36,431 bases of DNA, taken from the NCBI GenBank assembly GCA_012523915.1, contig JAAYSU010000095.1:1-36431 (forward strand), in the 5' to 3' direction. Of this stretch, positions 1 to 9,119 are shown piece after piece (positions within the stretch are counted from its first letter, which is position 1; each line of letters opens with the position of its first letter). Under the pieces are notes generated by a model. It was not told the DNA's origin. It saw only the letters and a list, made by a program, of their open reading frames with translations, and did no database searches. A program made the translations under genes and the position numbers. Origin of the DNA: Clostridiales bacterium (GTDB taxonomy: Bacteria; Bacillota; Clostridia; Peptostreptococcales; Anaerovoracaceae).

Positions 1-274
1 CTGCGTCCATAGGCTCGGCTTCCTCGGAAAAGGGCAAGCCCATAAGCCCATAGAGCATTTTTATGATTTTGAACAGCTTCCCCCGGTCGGCGGGGGTGTT
101 CATGGTAACAAGTACGTCGGTCAAGCGGTTTACGGTTTCCATGTCGCCGCCTGTCGTTACCCATACCATTTCTGCGAATGGCTGCGTGATTGCTCCGGTT
201 ACAAGGTTTACCTTATCCTTGCTGATTTCGCCGGACGGGAGTATAATACCCTTGTCTAAAAGTACGTTTTTCAT
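1..274 (-). CDS. Partial hypothetical protein, C-terminus beyond window edge; possibly mobile-element borne
   Basis: Minus-strand reading frame open from ATG at 274 (AGGAGG upstream) to the window edge: MKNVLLDKGIILPSGEISKDKVNLVTGAITQPFAEMVWVTTGGDMETVNRLTDVLVTMNTPADRGKLFKIIKMLYGLMGLPFSEEAEPMDA... Visibly more GC-rich than the rest of the window. Family not recognised. Confidence 0.55.
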   Translation of the reverse strand, partial: MKNVLLDKGIILPSGEISKDKVNLVTGAITQPFAEMVWVTTGGDMETVNRLTDVLVTMNTPADRGKLFKIIKMLYGLMGLPFSEEAEPMDA

Positions 275-419
275 GTCGTCCTCCTATAATTTGTGGTGCC
301 AAAATGGTGCCCGGTCTTACAAAATCATCTTATACGGAGATATGGCAAGATAAATGACGATATGCAGAAAACCTTGATTTTAAGCCATTTTCGCGAGGTT
401 TTATAAACACTTGCGCGGG

Positions 420-2081
420 CTTATAAGAAGATTTCCGTCTATCAAATCAATAAAAAATACCAACTGTCTGTTAGTGTGGTCATGCAATCCAATGTATACA
501 AATACCACCCAGGCAGAGATTATAATGAACAAAAAAGAAAATGGAATGAAAATGATAGTTGTCGATCCTAGGGTTACGCCAATGGCTACTTTGGCAGACA
601 TCCATCTTCAATTACTGCCAGGAACTGATGGCGCGCTGGCTTTGGGAATGGCAAACATAATTGTAAATGAAGGTTGGTATGATAAAGAATTAGTCCAACA
701 ATATTTTCATGGTTTTGAAGAATATAAAGAATATATTAAGGAATTTACACCTGAAAAGGTTGAAGAAGTTACTGCTGTGCCCAAGGAGCTTTTAATTGAA
801 GCTGCTCGCATGTATAGCAATACAAAGCCAGCGGCTTTTATGCCCAGCGCAGCACCTGTTGTTCATCATACAAACGGGCTCCAGAATTATAGAGCAGCCC
901 TACTACTTATTGGGCTTACTGGCAATTTCGATGTAAAAGGCGGAAATGTAGTTAAAGAAGATTCCTGGGTGTCATCAGCTTCAGGGTTTAGAACGCGCTT
1001 TTTAGAATACATAACCCCAAGACCTATTAGCGAGATGAAATCAAGAATAGGCCAAGAAGAGTTTCCTGTGTGGATGGACTTAACATACGAAGCTCAAGCT
1101 GTCCACCTGCCTAAACAAATCCTTTCAAAAAAACCATACCCTATAACCCACCTTCTCTCCTTTGGGCTAAACTATAGGATGTGGCCTGGTTCAACTAATA
1201 TGTTGAATGCGTTAAAGGAACTAGATTTTTTCGTAAATACAGACATATTCTTTACGGATACATGCCGCTATGCCGACATAGTACTTCCTGTATGTACATC
1301 GGTGGAGCGTAGCGAATTCAAGACATACAATAACGGCTATGTTATTTACACTCAGCCTGCGATTGAACCTCTTTTCAATTCAAAACCAGATTCAGAAATC
1401 ATCTTTGAACTGGCAAAACGCATAGATATTGATGACGATTTGATGAAAGAAGGTTATGAAGCCAATATAGATTGGGTCTTAGAGCCTACAGGAATGACGG
1501 TTGAAGAGTTGAAAAAACATCCTTTAGGGATGATGGCTCCCCAAGATCCATTAATTTTCAAAGAATATGAAAAGAAAGGTTTCAAAACACCAACCGGTAA
1601 GATTGAATGCAGCTCTGAGGTGTTGAGAAAATACCAAGAAAGTCATGATTATGATCCTCTGCCTACTTATAGACCTCCGAGGAGTAGTGCCTCTGCGGAC
1701 CCAGGGTTGGCAAAGGAGTATCCATTTATCATAAATACAGGATCTCGCCTTCCTATGTTCATCCATACCCGTACATTCAGGCTGCCATGGACTAAGAGCT
1801 TGCGCCCAGATCCTGCAGCGGATATAAATAGGGAAGATGCTGAGGCCCTTAGTATTGAACAGGATGATATGATCAGAATAATCACTCCTAAAGGTTCAAT
1901 TCAAGTTAAAGCCAACATCAGCGATATGGTCTTAAAAGGGGTAGTATCTATAATACATGGCTATAAAGAGGCTGATGTCAATACAATAATTGATCCCTAT
2001 TATACGGACCCCATATCGGGTTTTCCCGGGTTCAAAGCATTCTTGGGAAAGATTGAAAAGGTAGGAAAATTAGATGAATAA
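420..2081 (+). pseudogene. Molybdopterin-dependent oxidoreductase (DMSO reductase/formate dehydrogenase superfamily), 5'-truncated
   Basis: NCLLVWSCNP, MIVVDPRVTPMATLADIHLQLLPGTDGALALGMANII and the C-terminal molydopterin dinucleotide-binding domain are typical. The N-terminal FeS/CxxC region and the first part of the catalytic domain are absent. The listed ORF begins at a TTG (411) with no clear RBS, next to a compositional change. Confidence 0.75.
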
Positions 2082-2580
2082 TGATGAAAAAAAGATATTT
2101 GATATTGATTTGGAACGCTGTGTCGGCTGCTATGCCTGTGTAGTAGCCTGTATGGACCAAAATGATATAGAAGTAGAAAGCGAAAGTGCCTTTCGAGATG
2201 TTTCTGTAATTCGTCCTGTTTATTCCTCAAGCGGGAGATTAGGATATGTATCGCTTGCATGTATGCATTGTGAAGATGCTCCTTGTGTCGTGGGATGCCC
2301 CACTGGAGCATTACAAAAGGATTCTAGAACCAACATGACAGTAGCAGAACCCTCCCTCTGTATAGGATGTCACAGCTGCATAATGAACTGCCCCTACGGT
2401 GCACCAAGGTTTGGATCCGATGGAAAGATAAAAAAATGTGACGGTTGCCTTACTCGCATAGAATACGGACTTACACCAGCCTGCGTAAGAGCATGCCCAA
2501 CTAAAGCATTGAAATATGATACAAAATATAATATTGAAATGTTAAAAAAAGAAAAAATGCTAAGGAAGCTTATAAAATAG
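2074..2580 (+). CDS. 4Fe-4S ferredoxin-type electron-transfer subunit (DmsB/NrfC-like) of the molybdoenzyme
   Basis: Four Cys clusters: CVGCYACVVAC, CMHCEDAPCVVGCP, CIGCHSCIMNCP, CDGC...CVRACP. Start overlaps the end of the upstream ORF. Confidence 0.9.
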   Translation: MNNDEKKIFDIDLERCVGCYACVVACMDQNDIEVESESAFRDVSVIRPVYSSSGRLGYVSLACMHCEDAPCVVGCPTGALQKDSRTNMTVAEPSLCIGCHSCIMNCPYGAPRFGSDGKIKKCDGCLTRIEYGLTPACVRACPTKALKYDTKYNIEMLKKEKMLRKLIK

Positions 2581-2627
2581 CTCTTTTATCCATTTGAAGT
2601 CCTCTTCCTACATATTACTATTCTAAT

Positions 2628-2658
2628 AAATAGGGCTGTCGTGATGACAGCTCTATTT
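2628..2658. terminator. Bidirectional hairpin terminator between convergent genes
   Basis: aaatagggctgtc-gtgat-gacagctctattt, 13-bp stem with one G:T wobble, T/A-rich flanks. Confidence 0.7.
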
Positions 2659-3034
2659 ATTTAGTTTCTTCTATTCTTTTGTAGTCTTCTCTTATTTTAC
2701 TCAAACTTTCATCGCTGATATAGTGCTCTATTTTACATGCATCCTCTATTGCTACTTCCTCACTTACTCCCAAGGCCTTTAAATATTTGGTAAGTAAATT
2801 ATGCTTTTCATAGATTTCTTCTGCAGTTTTTTGGCCCTTTTCAGTAAATGTGATATATCCTTTATTATTCATTTTAATATAGCCCCGTTCTCTCAACTTT
2901 TTCATAGCAAAGCTGACGCTAGGTTTCGAAATGCCCATTTCATTGGCAATGTCAATAGAACGCACTTGGCCCTTTTTCTTTTTAAGAATTAATATAGTTT
3001 CAAGATAGTTTTCACCTGACTCTTGAATCCCCAT
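2657..3034 (-). CDS. DtxR/MntR-family metal-dependent transcriptional regulator
   Basis: MGIQESGENYLETILILKKKKGQVRSIDIANEMGISKPSVS... HTH plus EDACKIEHYIS metal-site signature. Confidence 0.88.
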   Translation of the reverse strand: MGIQESGENYLETILILKKKKGQVRSIDIANEMGISKPSVSFAMKKLRERGYIKMNNKGYITFTEKGQKTAEEIYEKHNLLTKYLKALGVSEEVAIEDACKIEHYISDESLSKIREDYKRIEETK

Positions 3035-3046
3035 GAATAAAACCCC

Positions 3047-3412
3047 TTAATAAAATTTATTTCCATAGCGATGCCTATGCCTACGACACCTTAAACATCC
3101 TACTTTTTGCTCGCTGTCTTCGCACAACTCGTAATTTCCACCCTCAATTTTGAGAATCTTACCTAGAACCAATGATTCAGCTATTTTTTTTCTTGCTTCT
3201 GCATATATTCTTTGAACCGTTGTCCTGGCAACATTCATACGCTTTGCACATTCTTCTTGCATCAAGCCTTCCATATCGATCAGTCTAATGACTTCGTATT
3301 CTTCGACCGTCATATTAATAATGTCCCGTTCGCTACTCGGACCAGTTAATGGTCCAAACAAATCCCTCTCAGGTAGGCAACATACTCTTCTATATTTTCT
3401 CGGTCTAGCCAT
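3047..3412 (-). CDS. DUF134 family DNA-binding protein
   Basis: [21 protein letters not shown]... [35 protein letters not shown] is typical DUF134. Confidence 0.88.
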   Translation of the reverse strand: MARPRKYRRVCCLPERDLFGPLTGPSSERDIINMTVEEYEVIRLIDMEGLMQEECAKRMNVARTTVQRIYAEARKKIAESLVLGKILKIEGGNYELCEDSEQKVGCLRCRRHRHRYGNKFY

Positions 3413-3562
3413 ATCCTTCTCCTTCTTATTGGCATACGCCCATTATTAATTATATTATACCAAATTATGAACATATGTCAATAACCTTTTTCTAATAATC
3501 TCATGGGTCTTAGAATATACTATACCCCCTATTATAATATACACAACACCGCAGACAAATAA

Positions 3563-3588
3563 GATCACCCGAATGCTTTCGAGTGATC
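3563..3588 (-). terminator. Putative intrinsic terminator downstream of the serpin
   Basis: gatcacccgaa-tgc-ttcgagtgatc hairpin (11 bp, one mismatch); minus-strand 3' flank is T-rich (TTATTTG). Confidence 0.6.
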
Positions 3589-3638
3589 CAAATGGTTAAT
3601 GGTTATATGTCTCCTGCTGTAGTGAAAACCATTAAAGT

Positions 3639-4853
3639 TTATGATATTTCAAGTAGTTTGCCCATGAACAATATTGTTCCTGACTCATCATCTGAAATGA
3701 AGAATAGGAAAGGTCTGTCGGCTATAAATCTTATAGGTTCCATAGCTGCTGTTTCTCTAATTTCTACCACAGTAGCAGCTGCTGCTTCACTTCCTTCTTC
3801 GTTAACTTCTATTACAGCTTTATGAAGAACTCTACTTATGCTTACATTATCCATTATACCAGAAAAGTCAGCTCTATCTGTAAAGGCTTCTCCCATGCCT
3901 AGGGCTATAAGGCTGTCGTTTAGCTTCTTTATTCCATACTCTATTTTGAATTTAGGAATTTTGAGCTCAAGTTCTTCTACTTCAGACATCTTATTGCGAA
4001 TCTCATCCCATGTACCTATTGTCATATTGTCAATAAAATCATCAATAGTCATATCTTCATCGGGCAGCACACAGTACATAGATACTTTACCCTTTCCGTA
4101 GGGAAGCCTCACCGCTTTATAATCATCACCTTCAGCATAGTCAATCTTGCCAGTCCTGCTCATCATGCTTACTGTCTGTTCTTTACCTTCATATGTTGTG
4201 AAGGTTTCCTCCCTTGTATCCTTGGGATCAAACTCCTCGCTCCAGTCCCCTTTGAAATATATTGCATTTATTAAATACATGATGACATCGGGAGCTATTG
4301 GGGGTTCAAGCATTTCATCTATCTTGCCCTTAGTGGCATCTGATATCCAGTTATTAATTCTATCTACAGCCTCATCCTTGCTAAAGTCCAGACTCTCTAT
4401 CTGTGCATTAAAGCTATCCCTATTTTTCTCGAGAAATTCCTCTTTAACCTCTCTTCCTTCCCTTACCCAGACCGAATTAGCTATATTAAGTTCTATCTTG
4501 CTGTCGATATTTTCAAGGTACCCAAGTAGGTATTTATAGCTTTCATTGACTACATCTCTATCAATATCTCTATAGCCAAGAGCCTGCTCCATAACTTCTT
4601 TTGTAGTGGTCTCAGCTCCGTTATAGGTCATTGTCAATGCAGCTGATATACTTAAAGGAGAGATAAAAATATTTTCATCATTATCTTCTTTATTTACTGT
4701 TTTAAAGATATCAAAGGCAAACTGACTGTTGCCGTCTAAGACCCCTTGATTCACACGCTCTGCCTCATAGGATACTTCCTCCACATCATCACACGCTGTA
4801 AAAGTTGTGGTAATGAGAATTAAGCATAATATTATAACAATAAACTTTTTCAT
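3639..4853 (-). CDS. Serpin-family serine protease inhibitor, predicted lipoprotein
   Basis: Lipobox TFTAC; FKGDWSEEFDPKDT; hinge EVNEEGSEAAAAT; FIADRPFLFFI C-terminal serpin signature. Confidence 0.92.
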   Translation of the reverse strand: MKKFIVIILCLILITTTFTACDDVEEVSYEAERVNQGVLDGNSQFAFDIFKTVNKEDNDENIFISPLSISAALTMTYNGAETTTKEVMEQALGYRDIDRDVVNESYKYLLGYLENIDSKIELNIANSVWVREGREVKEEFLEKNRDSFNAQIESLDFSKDEAVDRINNWISDATKGKIDEMLEPPIAPDVIMYLINAIYFKGDWSEEFDPKDTREETFTTYEGKEQTVSMMSRTGKIDYAEGDDYKAVRLPYGKGKVSMYCVLPDEDMTIDDFIDNMTIGTWDEIRNKMSEVEELELKIPKFKIEYGIKKLNDSLIALGMGEAFTDRADFSGIMDNVSISRVLHKAVIEVNEEGSEAAAATVVEIRETAAMEPIRFIADRPFLFFISDDESGTILFMGKLLEIS

Positions 4854-4869
4854 TACACCTCACCATCCT

Positions 4870-5463
4870 TTACTTGTTTGACGATAGTTGTAGGTGTAAT
4901 GTTCCATTGAGAATCAGATCGCATTTATTACTAATTCCTATCTCTTTAAAATACTCATCCTCCAGGGGTATCCATTCTTCTATAAATCTCTTTAGGATAG
5001 AAGGATTCTCCCTTTCAGATATCCGCCTTATCTGTTCTTCTTTATCGATAGATAAAAATATCTTTAGATCGTAAAACCTGGATAAAGTAGGATGGATGCT
5101 GTAGACGCCTTCAATTACATTTAATTTCTTAGGTTCTACTCTAACTGATTCATCCAAGGACTTGCTTTTACAGTCATATTTCCTATAACTAAAGCCCTTC
5201 CTAATTATAATCCTATCTATTACCTCTTCCTTAAACCTCTCATAGTCTATGTTACCGCCTATTTCCCTAAGCCTATCTGTAGTTCTTTGCTCAGGTCTAA
5301 GAAAGAAATCATCCATATGAAAGATATTACAATCATATTTTTTCTCAATTATAGATGCCAGGGATGACTTCCCCGATCCGGAATTACCATCGATTGCAAT
5401 AATTACTAAATCCTTTGATTGTATTAAAGAGTCAATCCTCTCAAGTACCCTATGCATTCTCAA
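4870..5463 (-). CDS. Uridine kinase-like P-loop kinase
   Basis: Walker A GNSGSGKSS, HMDDFF motif, NVIEGVYSIHP; start overlaps the end of the S-component gene. Confidence 0.8.
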   Translation of the reverse strand: MRMHRVLERIDSLIQSKDLVIIAIDGNSGSGKSSLASIIEKKYDCNIFHMDDFFLRPEQRTTDRLREIGGNIDYERFKEEVIDRIIIRKGFSYRKYDCKSKSLDESVRVEPKKLNVIEGVYSIHPTLSRFYDLKIFLSIDKEEQIRRISERENPSILKRFIEEWIPLEDEYFKEIGISNKCDLILNGTLHLQLSSNK

Positions 5464-5977
5464 CCATTCTTTCTCTATTAATTGCCATAACCAGTATAGG
5501 TATTAGTATAATTTGAATTATTATACCAGGTATTGCATTAATAAATCCACCAGCAACAAATAGCTCCCAGTTAAATTCCATGCCAATACTACCAAACACA
5601 ATAGAACTCGCTATCCCCCATACTATCCTTCCTATCACCATCGAAACAATCAGTGATAGATATATGTTCACATTCTTCCTGGGTAAGAGATTATACATAA
5701 GTCCTGCTACAAAACCGTAAGCAGCTAATTCAAATGCCATGGTGACCGCTATAAATAAAGGCGGCATTGTAAGGATAAGACTTCTTAAAAGCGGTGTTAT
5801 AAATCCTACTATCAAACCATACCTCTTTCCACAAATAAAGCCACATAATAATATGGGGATATGCATGGGCAGCAGCTTGTTTCCTATACTTGGAATCTGC
5901 CCGGTAATAAAAGGTAGTAGTAAACCTAAAGCTAGAAATAAACCTGATAAAACGAGTTCCTTTGATGATGACTTCAT
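5450..5977 (-). CDS. ECF transporter S component (substrate-binding membrane subunit)
   Basis: About six hydrophobic segments; LLPMHIPILLCGFICGKRYGLIVGFITPLLRSLI is typical of ECF S components. Confidence 0.8.
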   Translation of the reverse strand: MKSSSKELVLSGLFLALGLLLPFITGQIPSIGNKLLPMHIPILLCGFICGKRYGLIVGFITPLLRSLILTMPPLFIAVTMAFELAAYGFVAGLMYNLLPRKNVNIYLSLIVSMVIGRIVWGIASSIVFGSIGMEFNWELFVAGGFINAIPGIIIQIILIPILVMAINRERMVENA

Positions 5978-5991
5978 AATAATACCTCCAA

Positions 5992-6082
5992 TAAAAAAAT
6001 ACCATTAAAATATAGCTTTCTTCATTCGAAAAGAAAGCTAATACCTTCATGGTATCAATGCTCTGACTTCAGTCAGCATCTC
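5992..6082 (-). promoter_or_regulatory. Structured 5' leader, candidate attenuator/riboswitch
   Basis: Minus strand: CTGAC-TGAA-GTCAG hairpin; ATACC-ATGAA-GGTAT hairpin; AGCTTTCTT-N8-AAGAAAGCT hairpin; alternative ATACCAT...ATGGTAT pairing followed by TTTTTT. Confidence 0.5.
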
Positions 6083-6083
6083 T

Positions 6084-6112
6084 TATATATCACAATAAAA
6101 AATCTTAGTCAA
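6084..6112 (-). promoter_or_regulatory. Sigma-70-type promoter for ECF S / kinase operon
   Basis: Minus strand TTGACT-N17-TATATA. Confidence 0.6.
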
Positions 6113-6191
6113 TAATTTAATAAGTATAACTGTTTCAGCTAAGAAAAAAGGGGAATAATTAATTATGCATTGTTTGGCTGCGGAGGTAATC

Positions 6192-6596
6192 ATGGATAAC
6201 AAAGAAAAAATGAAACATATGATGAGCAAAAAAGTCTGGGCAGTTGTCGGAGCAAGTAATAATCCAGAAAAAACATCTAATAAGATTTACCATACCTTAA
6301 AATCGAAAGGCTATGAGACCTATGCCGTCAACCCAGGTTACGAGAAAATGGATGATGGAAGCAAATGCTATCCTTCAGTAGACCAACTTCCAAAGGTTCC
6401 TGATTGTATAGATTTTGTAGTACCTCCTACTGCGACTTTAAAGTACTTAGAAGAATTGAACCCAGAGATTACGCCAAATATTTGGTTACAACCAGGAACC
6501 TACGATGATAATGTCGTAAAATACGCAGAGGACAAAGGTTTCACTGTGGTCCATGAAGGTGAGTGTGCGATGGCATATCTTCGCCTTCATGGTTGA
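6192..6596 (+). CDS. CoA-binding domain protein (YccU-like), copy 1
   Basis: VWAVVGASNNPEKTSNKIYHTLKSKGYETYAVNP, WLQPGTYDD; ATG at 6192 after GGAGG chosen over the upstream ATG at 6165. Confidence 0.88.
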   Translation: MDNKEKMKHMMSKKVWAVVGASNNPEKTSNKIYHTLKSKGYETYAVNPGYEKMDDGSKCYPSVDQLPKVPDCIDFVVPPTATLKYLEELNPEITPNIWLQPGTYDDNVVKYAEDKGFTVVHEGECAMAYLRLHG

Positions 6597-6603
6597 CATA
6601 GGC

Positions 6604-6625
6604 GAAGGGAGGTCCTCCTCCCTTC
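6604..6625 (+). terminator. Hairpin (possible terminator/processing site) between the tandem paralogs
   Basis: gaagggagg-tcct-cctcccttc, perfect 9-bp stem; no immediate poly-T. Confidence 0.4.
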
Positions 6626-6757
6626 CTACGTTATGTTAAGATATTTCTATAGTTAGTATGCAGGCGGCCTAATAGATTTTCAAAAGGGGTATTTCTACCA
6701 GGCTTGGCCTGCATTATTATTTGCAATACAGCATTGTATTAAGCTGCGGAGGTAATC

Positions 6758-7162
6758 ATGAATAACAAAGAAAAAATGAAAGATATGATGAGTAAAAAAG
6801 TTTGGGCAGTTGTTGGAGCAAGCAATAAACCTGACAAAGTATCTAATGAAATATATCATACTTTAAAATCATTTGGCTATGAAACCTATGCCGTTAACCC
6901 CAGCTACAATAAGATGGATGATGAAAGCAAATGCTATCCTTCAATAGAAGAACTTCCAAAGGTTCCCGATTGTATAAATTTTGTAGTGCCTCCTACTGTG
7001 ACTTTAAAGTATTTAGAAGAATTGGACCCAGAGATTACGCCAAATATTTGGTTACAACCAGGAACCTACGATGATAATGTCGTAAGATATGCAGAAGACA
7101 AAGGGTTTAATGTGGTCCATGAAGGCGAGTGTACCATGGCCTATCTTCGCCTTTATGGTTGA
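6758..7162 (+). CDS. CoA-binding domain protein (YccU-like), copy 2
   Basis: Same length (134 aa) as copy 1, about 20 substitutions by eye; same GCGGAGGTAATCATG start context. Confidence 0.88.
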   Translation: MNNKEKMKDMMSKKVWAVVGASNKPDKVSNEIYHTLKSFGYETYAVNPSYNKMDDESKCYPSIEELPKVPDCINFVVPPTVTLKYLEELDPEITPNIWLQPGTYDDNVVRYAEDKGFNVVHEGECTMAYLRLYG

Positions 7163-7275
7163 TGAAAATAAGAATAGTTAAGAGTTTCGCTTACGGTGCA
7201 TTATTGTAATATTAGCGCTAATTGTATATAATATTGCTAATAGTCAGAAAATCAAAACTGAAAGGAAAATGCTAA

Positions 7276-8403
7276 ATGCTGAAGGAGACTCTTAGGCCTG
7301 TTTGGGCAGAAATCAATCTAAAAGCCATAGAACATAACATTAACGAAATAGTTAAAAAAGTTGGAGATACTGAAATCATAGGAGTAGTAAAGGCAGACGG
7401 CTATGGACATGGAGCCATCGAAGTTTCAAAGGTTCTTCTAGATAATGGAGCCTCCTCCCTTGCGGTTGCAACACTGAGCGAAGCTATAGATTTACGCAAT
7501 GCAGGGTTCAAATGCCCTATTATCATGCTTGGACTCACACCTTCGATATACCATCAGGTACTTATAGATTACGATATTACTCCAGTATTGGCATCATATA
7601 TGGAAACTCGGATACTATCAACACTAGCTGTAGAAGCTAAAAAAACTGTTGAAATTCTTCTAGCTGTAGAGACCGGAATGGGAAGAATTGGCTTTATGCC
7701 AAATAAGGATAGTATTACAGAGATTTCTGGTATGATACAATTGCCAAACATAAAGATTAAAGGCATCTTCTCTCATTTTGCTACCGCAGATGAAGAGGAT
7801 AAAACATATTCAAATAGACAAATAGAAATCTTTAATAATTTCTACAAAGAACTGCAGGATATCGGTATCCCCATCTCCTTTAGAACATTGGCTAACAGCG
7901 CCGCAATAATAGAGCTTCCCGAGTCTTATTTCGATGCAGTAAGGCCAGGTATAATCCTCTATGGCTGTTATCCTTCAGATCAGGTTGATAGGAGCAAGAT
8001 TAACCTTATACCAGCTATGACCTTAAAGGCAAATATTGTCTTCTTAAAACGTGTCCCCAAAGGCTATCCCATAAGCTATGGTAGAAAATTTGTTACAGAG
8101 CGGGAAAGCTTAATAGCAACTCTACCTTTAGGTTACGCCGATGGCTATCCTCGCTATCTCTCAGGAAAAGGAAGGGTTTTAGTAAAAGGCCAATACGCAC
8201 CTGTAGTAGGAAACATCTGCATGGATCAATGTATGATCGATGTTACCGACATACCAGGAGTTAGAAGGCATGAAGAAGTCGTCCTAATTGGTACGCAAGG
8301 TGACAAAACAATTTTAGCTGATGAAATTGCAGAAAAGACCGGTACAATTAATTATGAAATAGTGTGCAGGATTGGAAGTCGTGTTCCAAGAGTATATGTA
8401 TAG
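7276..8403 (+). CDS. alr: Alanine racemase
   Basis: PLP-lysine motif VVKADGYGHGA; MGRIGF; SYGRKFVT; GNICMDQCMIDVTD. Confidence 0.95.
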   Translation: MLKETLRPVWAEINLKAIEHNINEIVKKVGDTEIIGVVKADGYGHGAIEVSKVLLDNGASSLAVATLSEAIDLRNAGFKCPIIMLGLTPSIYHQVLIDYDITPVLASYMETRILSTLAVEAKKTVEILLAVETGMGRIGFMPNKDSITEISGMIQLPNIKIKGIFSHFATADEEDKTYSNRQIEIFNNFYKELQDIGIPISFRTLANSAAIIELPESYFDAVRPGIILYGCYPSDQVDRSKINLIPAMTLKANIVFLKRVPKGYPISYGRKFVTERESLIATLPLGYADGYPRYLSGKGRVLVKGQYAPVVGNICMDQCMIDVTDIPGVRRHEEVVLIGTQGDKTILADEIAEKTGTINYEIVCRIGSRVPRVYV

Positions 8404-8405
8404 GG

Positions 8406-9119
8406 CTATTCCAATACACCATATTTTGCTTTAACACGCTCAAGCTTTTCTATCATAGGTCTTGAAAAGATAAATATGAAAAATACTGTTGCTAAAGCAT
8501 GCATTACATTAAACATAGATCCTGCAACATAGGTTGCAACTATCAACTCCCACGTAATGCTTGATGTCCACATTAATATAGAACTGAAATCCATAATTAA
8601 GCCAAAAATAAACAGAGTAGACAGTGCACCAAATATAGAAAGATGCAGTCTATTCTTTTTTACTATACCCTTTTCAACTAAAAGGCCGGCCAAAAAACCA
8701 ATTATGCCCAAACTGAACATCTGCCAGGGTGTAAAAGGCCCCATACCAAAATAGAAGTTAGATATAAGGGCGGTCAAAGCTCCCACAAGGAATCCCGCTT
8801 CTTTTCCAAAGCTTACCCCTGTGATAATTATTATAGCTACCACGGGCTTAAACTGTGGAAGCATGAAGAAAGCAGCACGCCCTGCTACTGCAATAGCAGT
8901 CATTACTGCCAATAAAATTATCTCCCTTGCTTGGGGTCTGCGTCCTTCAAACCTCAAGAAAAACGGAATCATAGCATAGATGATGACCATTAAGCTTATA
9001 AAATAATATTTCCTGTCATCCAAAAATACTACACCGCCTATTATTGTTGCAGGCACAGCAATAAATATGAGCAATGCTGATAAAAGCATTCTTTTGCTTA
9101 TGCTAAATTCTCTTGACAT
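8406..9119 (-). CDS. ECF transporter S component; candidate cobalamin-specific (CbrT-like)
   Basis: Multi-TM; AVAGRAAFFMLPQFKPVVAIIIITGVSFGKEAGFLVGALTALISNFYFGMGPFTPWQMFSLGIIGFLAG. Downstream of and overlapping the ECF ATPase. Substrate is inference from neighbourhood. Confidence 0.75.
   Translation of the reverse strand: MSREFSISKRMLLSALLIFIAVPATIIGGVVFLDDRKYYFISLMVIIYAMIPFFLRFEGRRPQAREIILLAVMTAIAVAGRAAFFMLPQFKPVVAIIIITGVSFGKEAGFLVGALTALISNFYFGMGPFTPWQMFSLGIIGFLAGLLVEKGIVKKNRLHLSIFGALSTLFIFGLIMDFSSILMWTSSITWELIVATYVAGSMFNVMHALATVFFIFIFSRPMIEKLERVKAKYGVLE

Noticed and set aside
63-353. 96-aa plus-strand ORF at the left edge
   Set aside because: Antisense to a minus-strand frame that has a strong RBS and a more protein-like composition.
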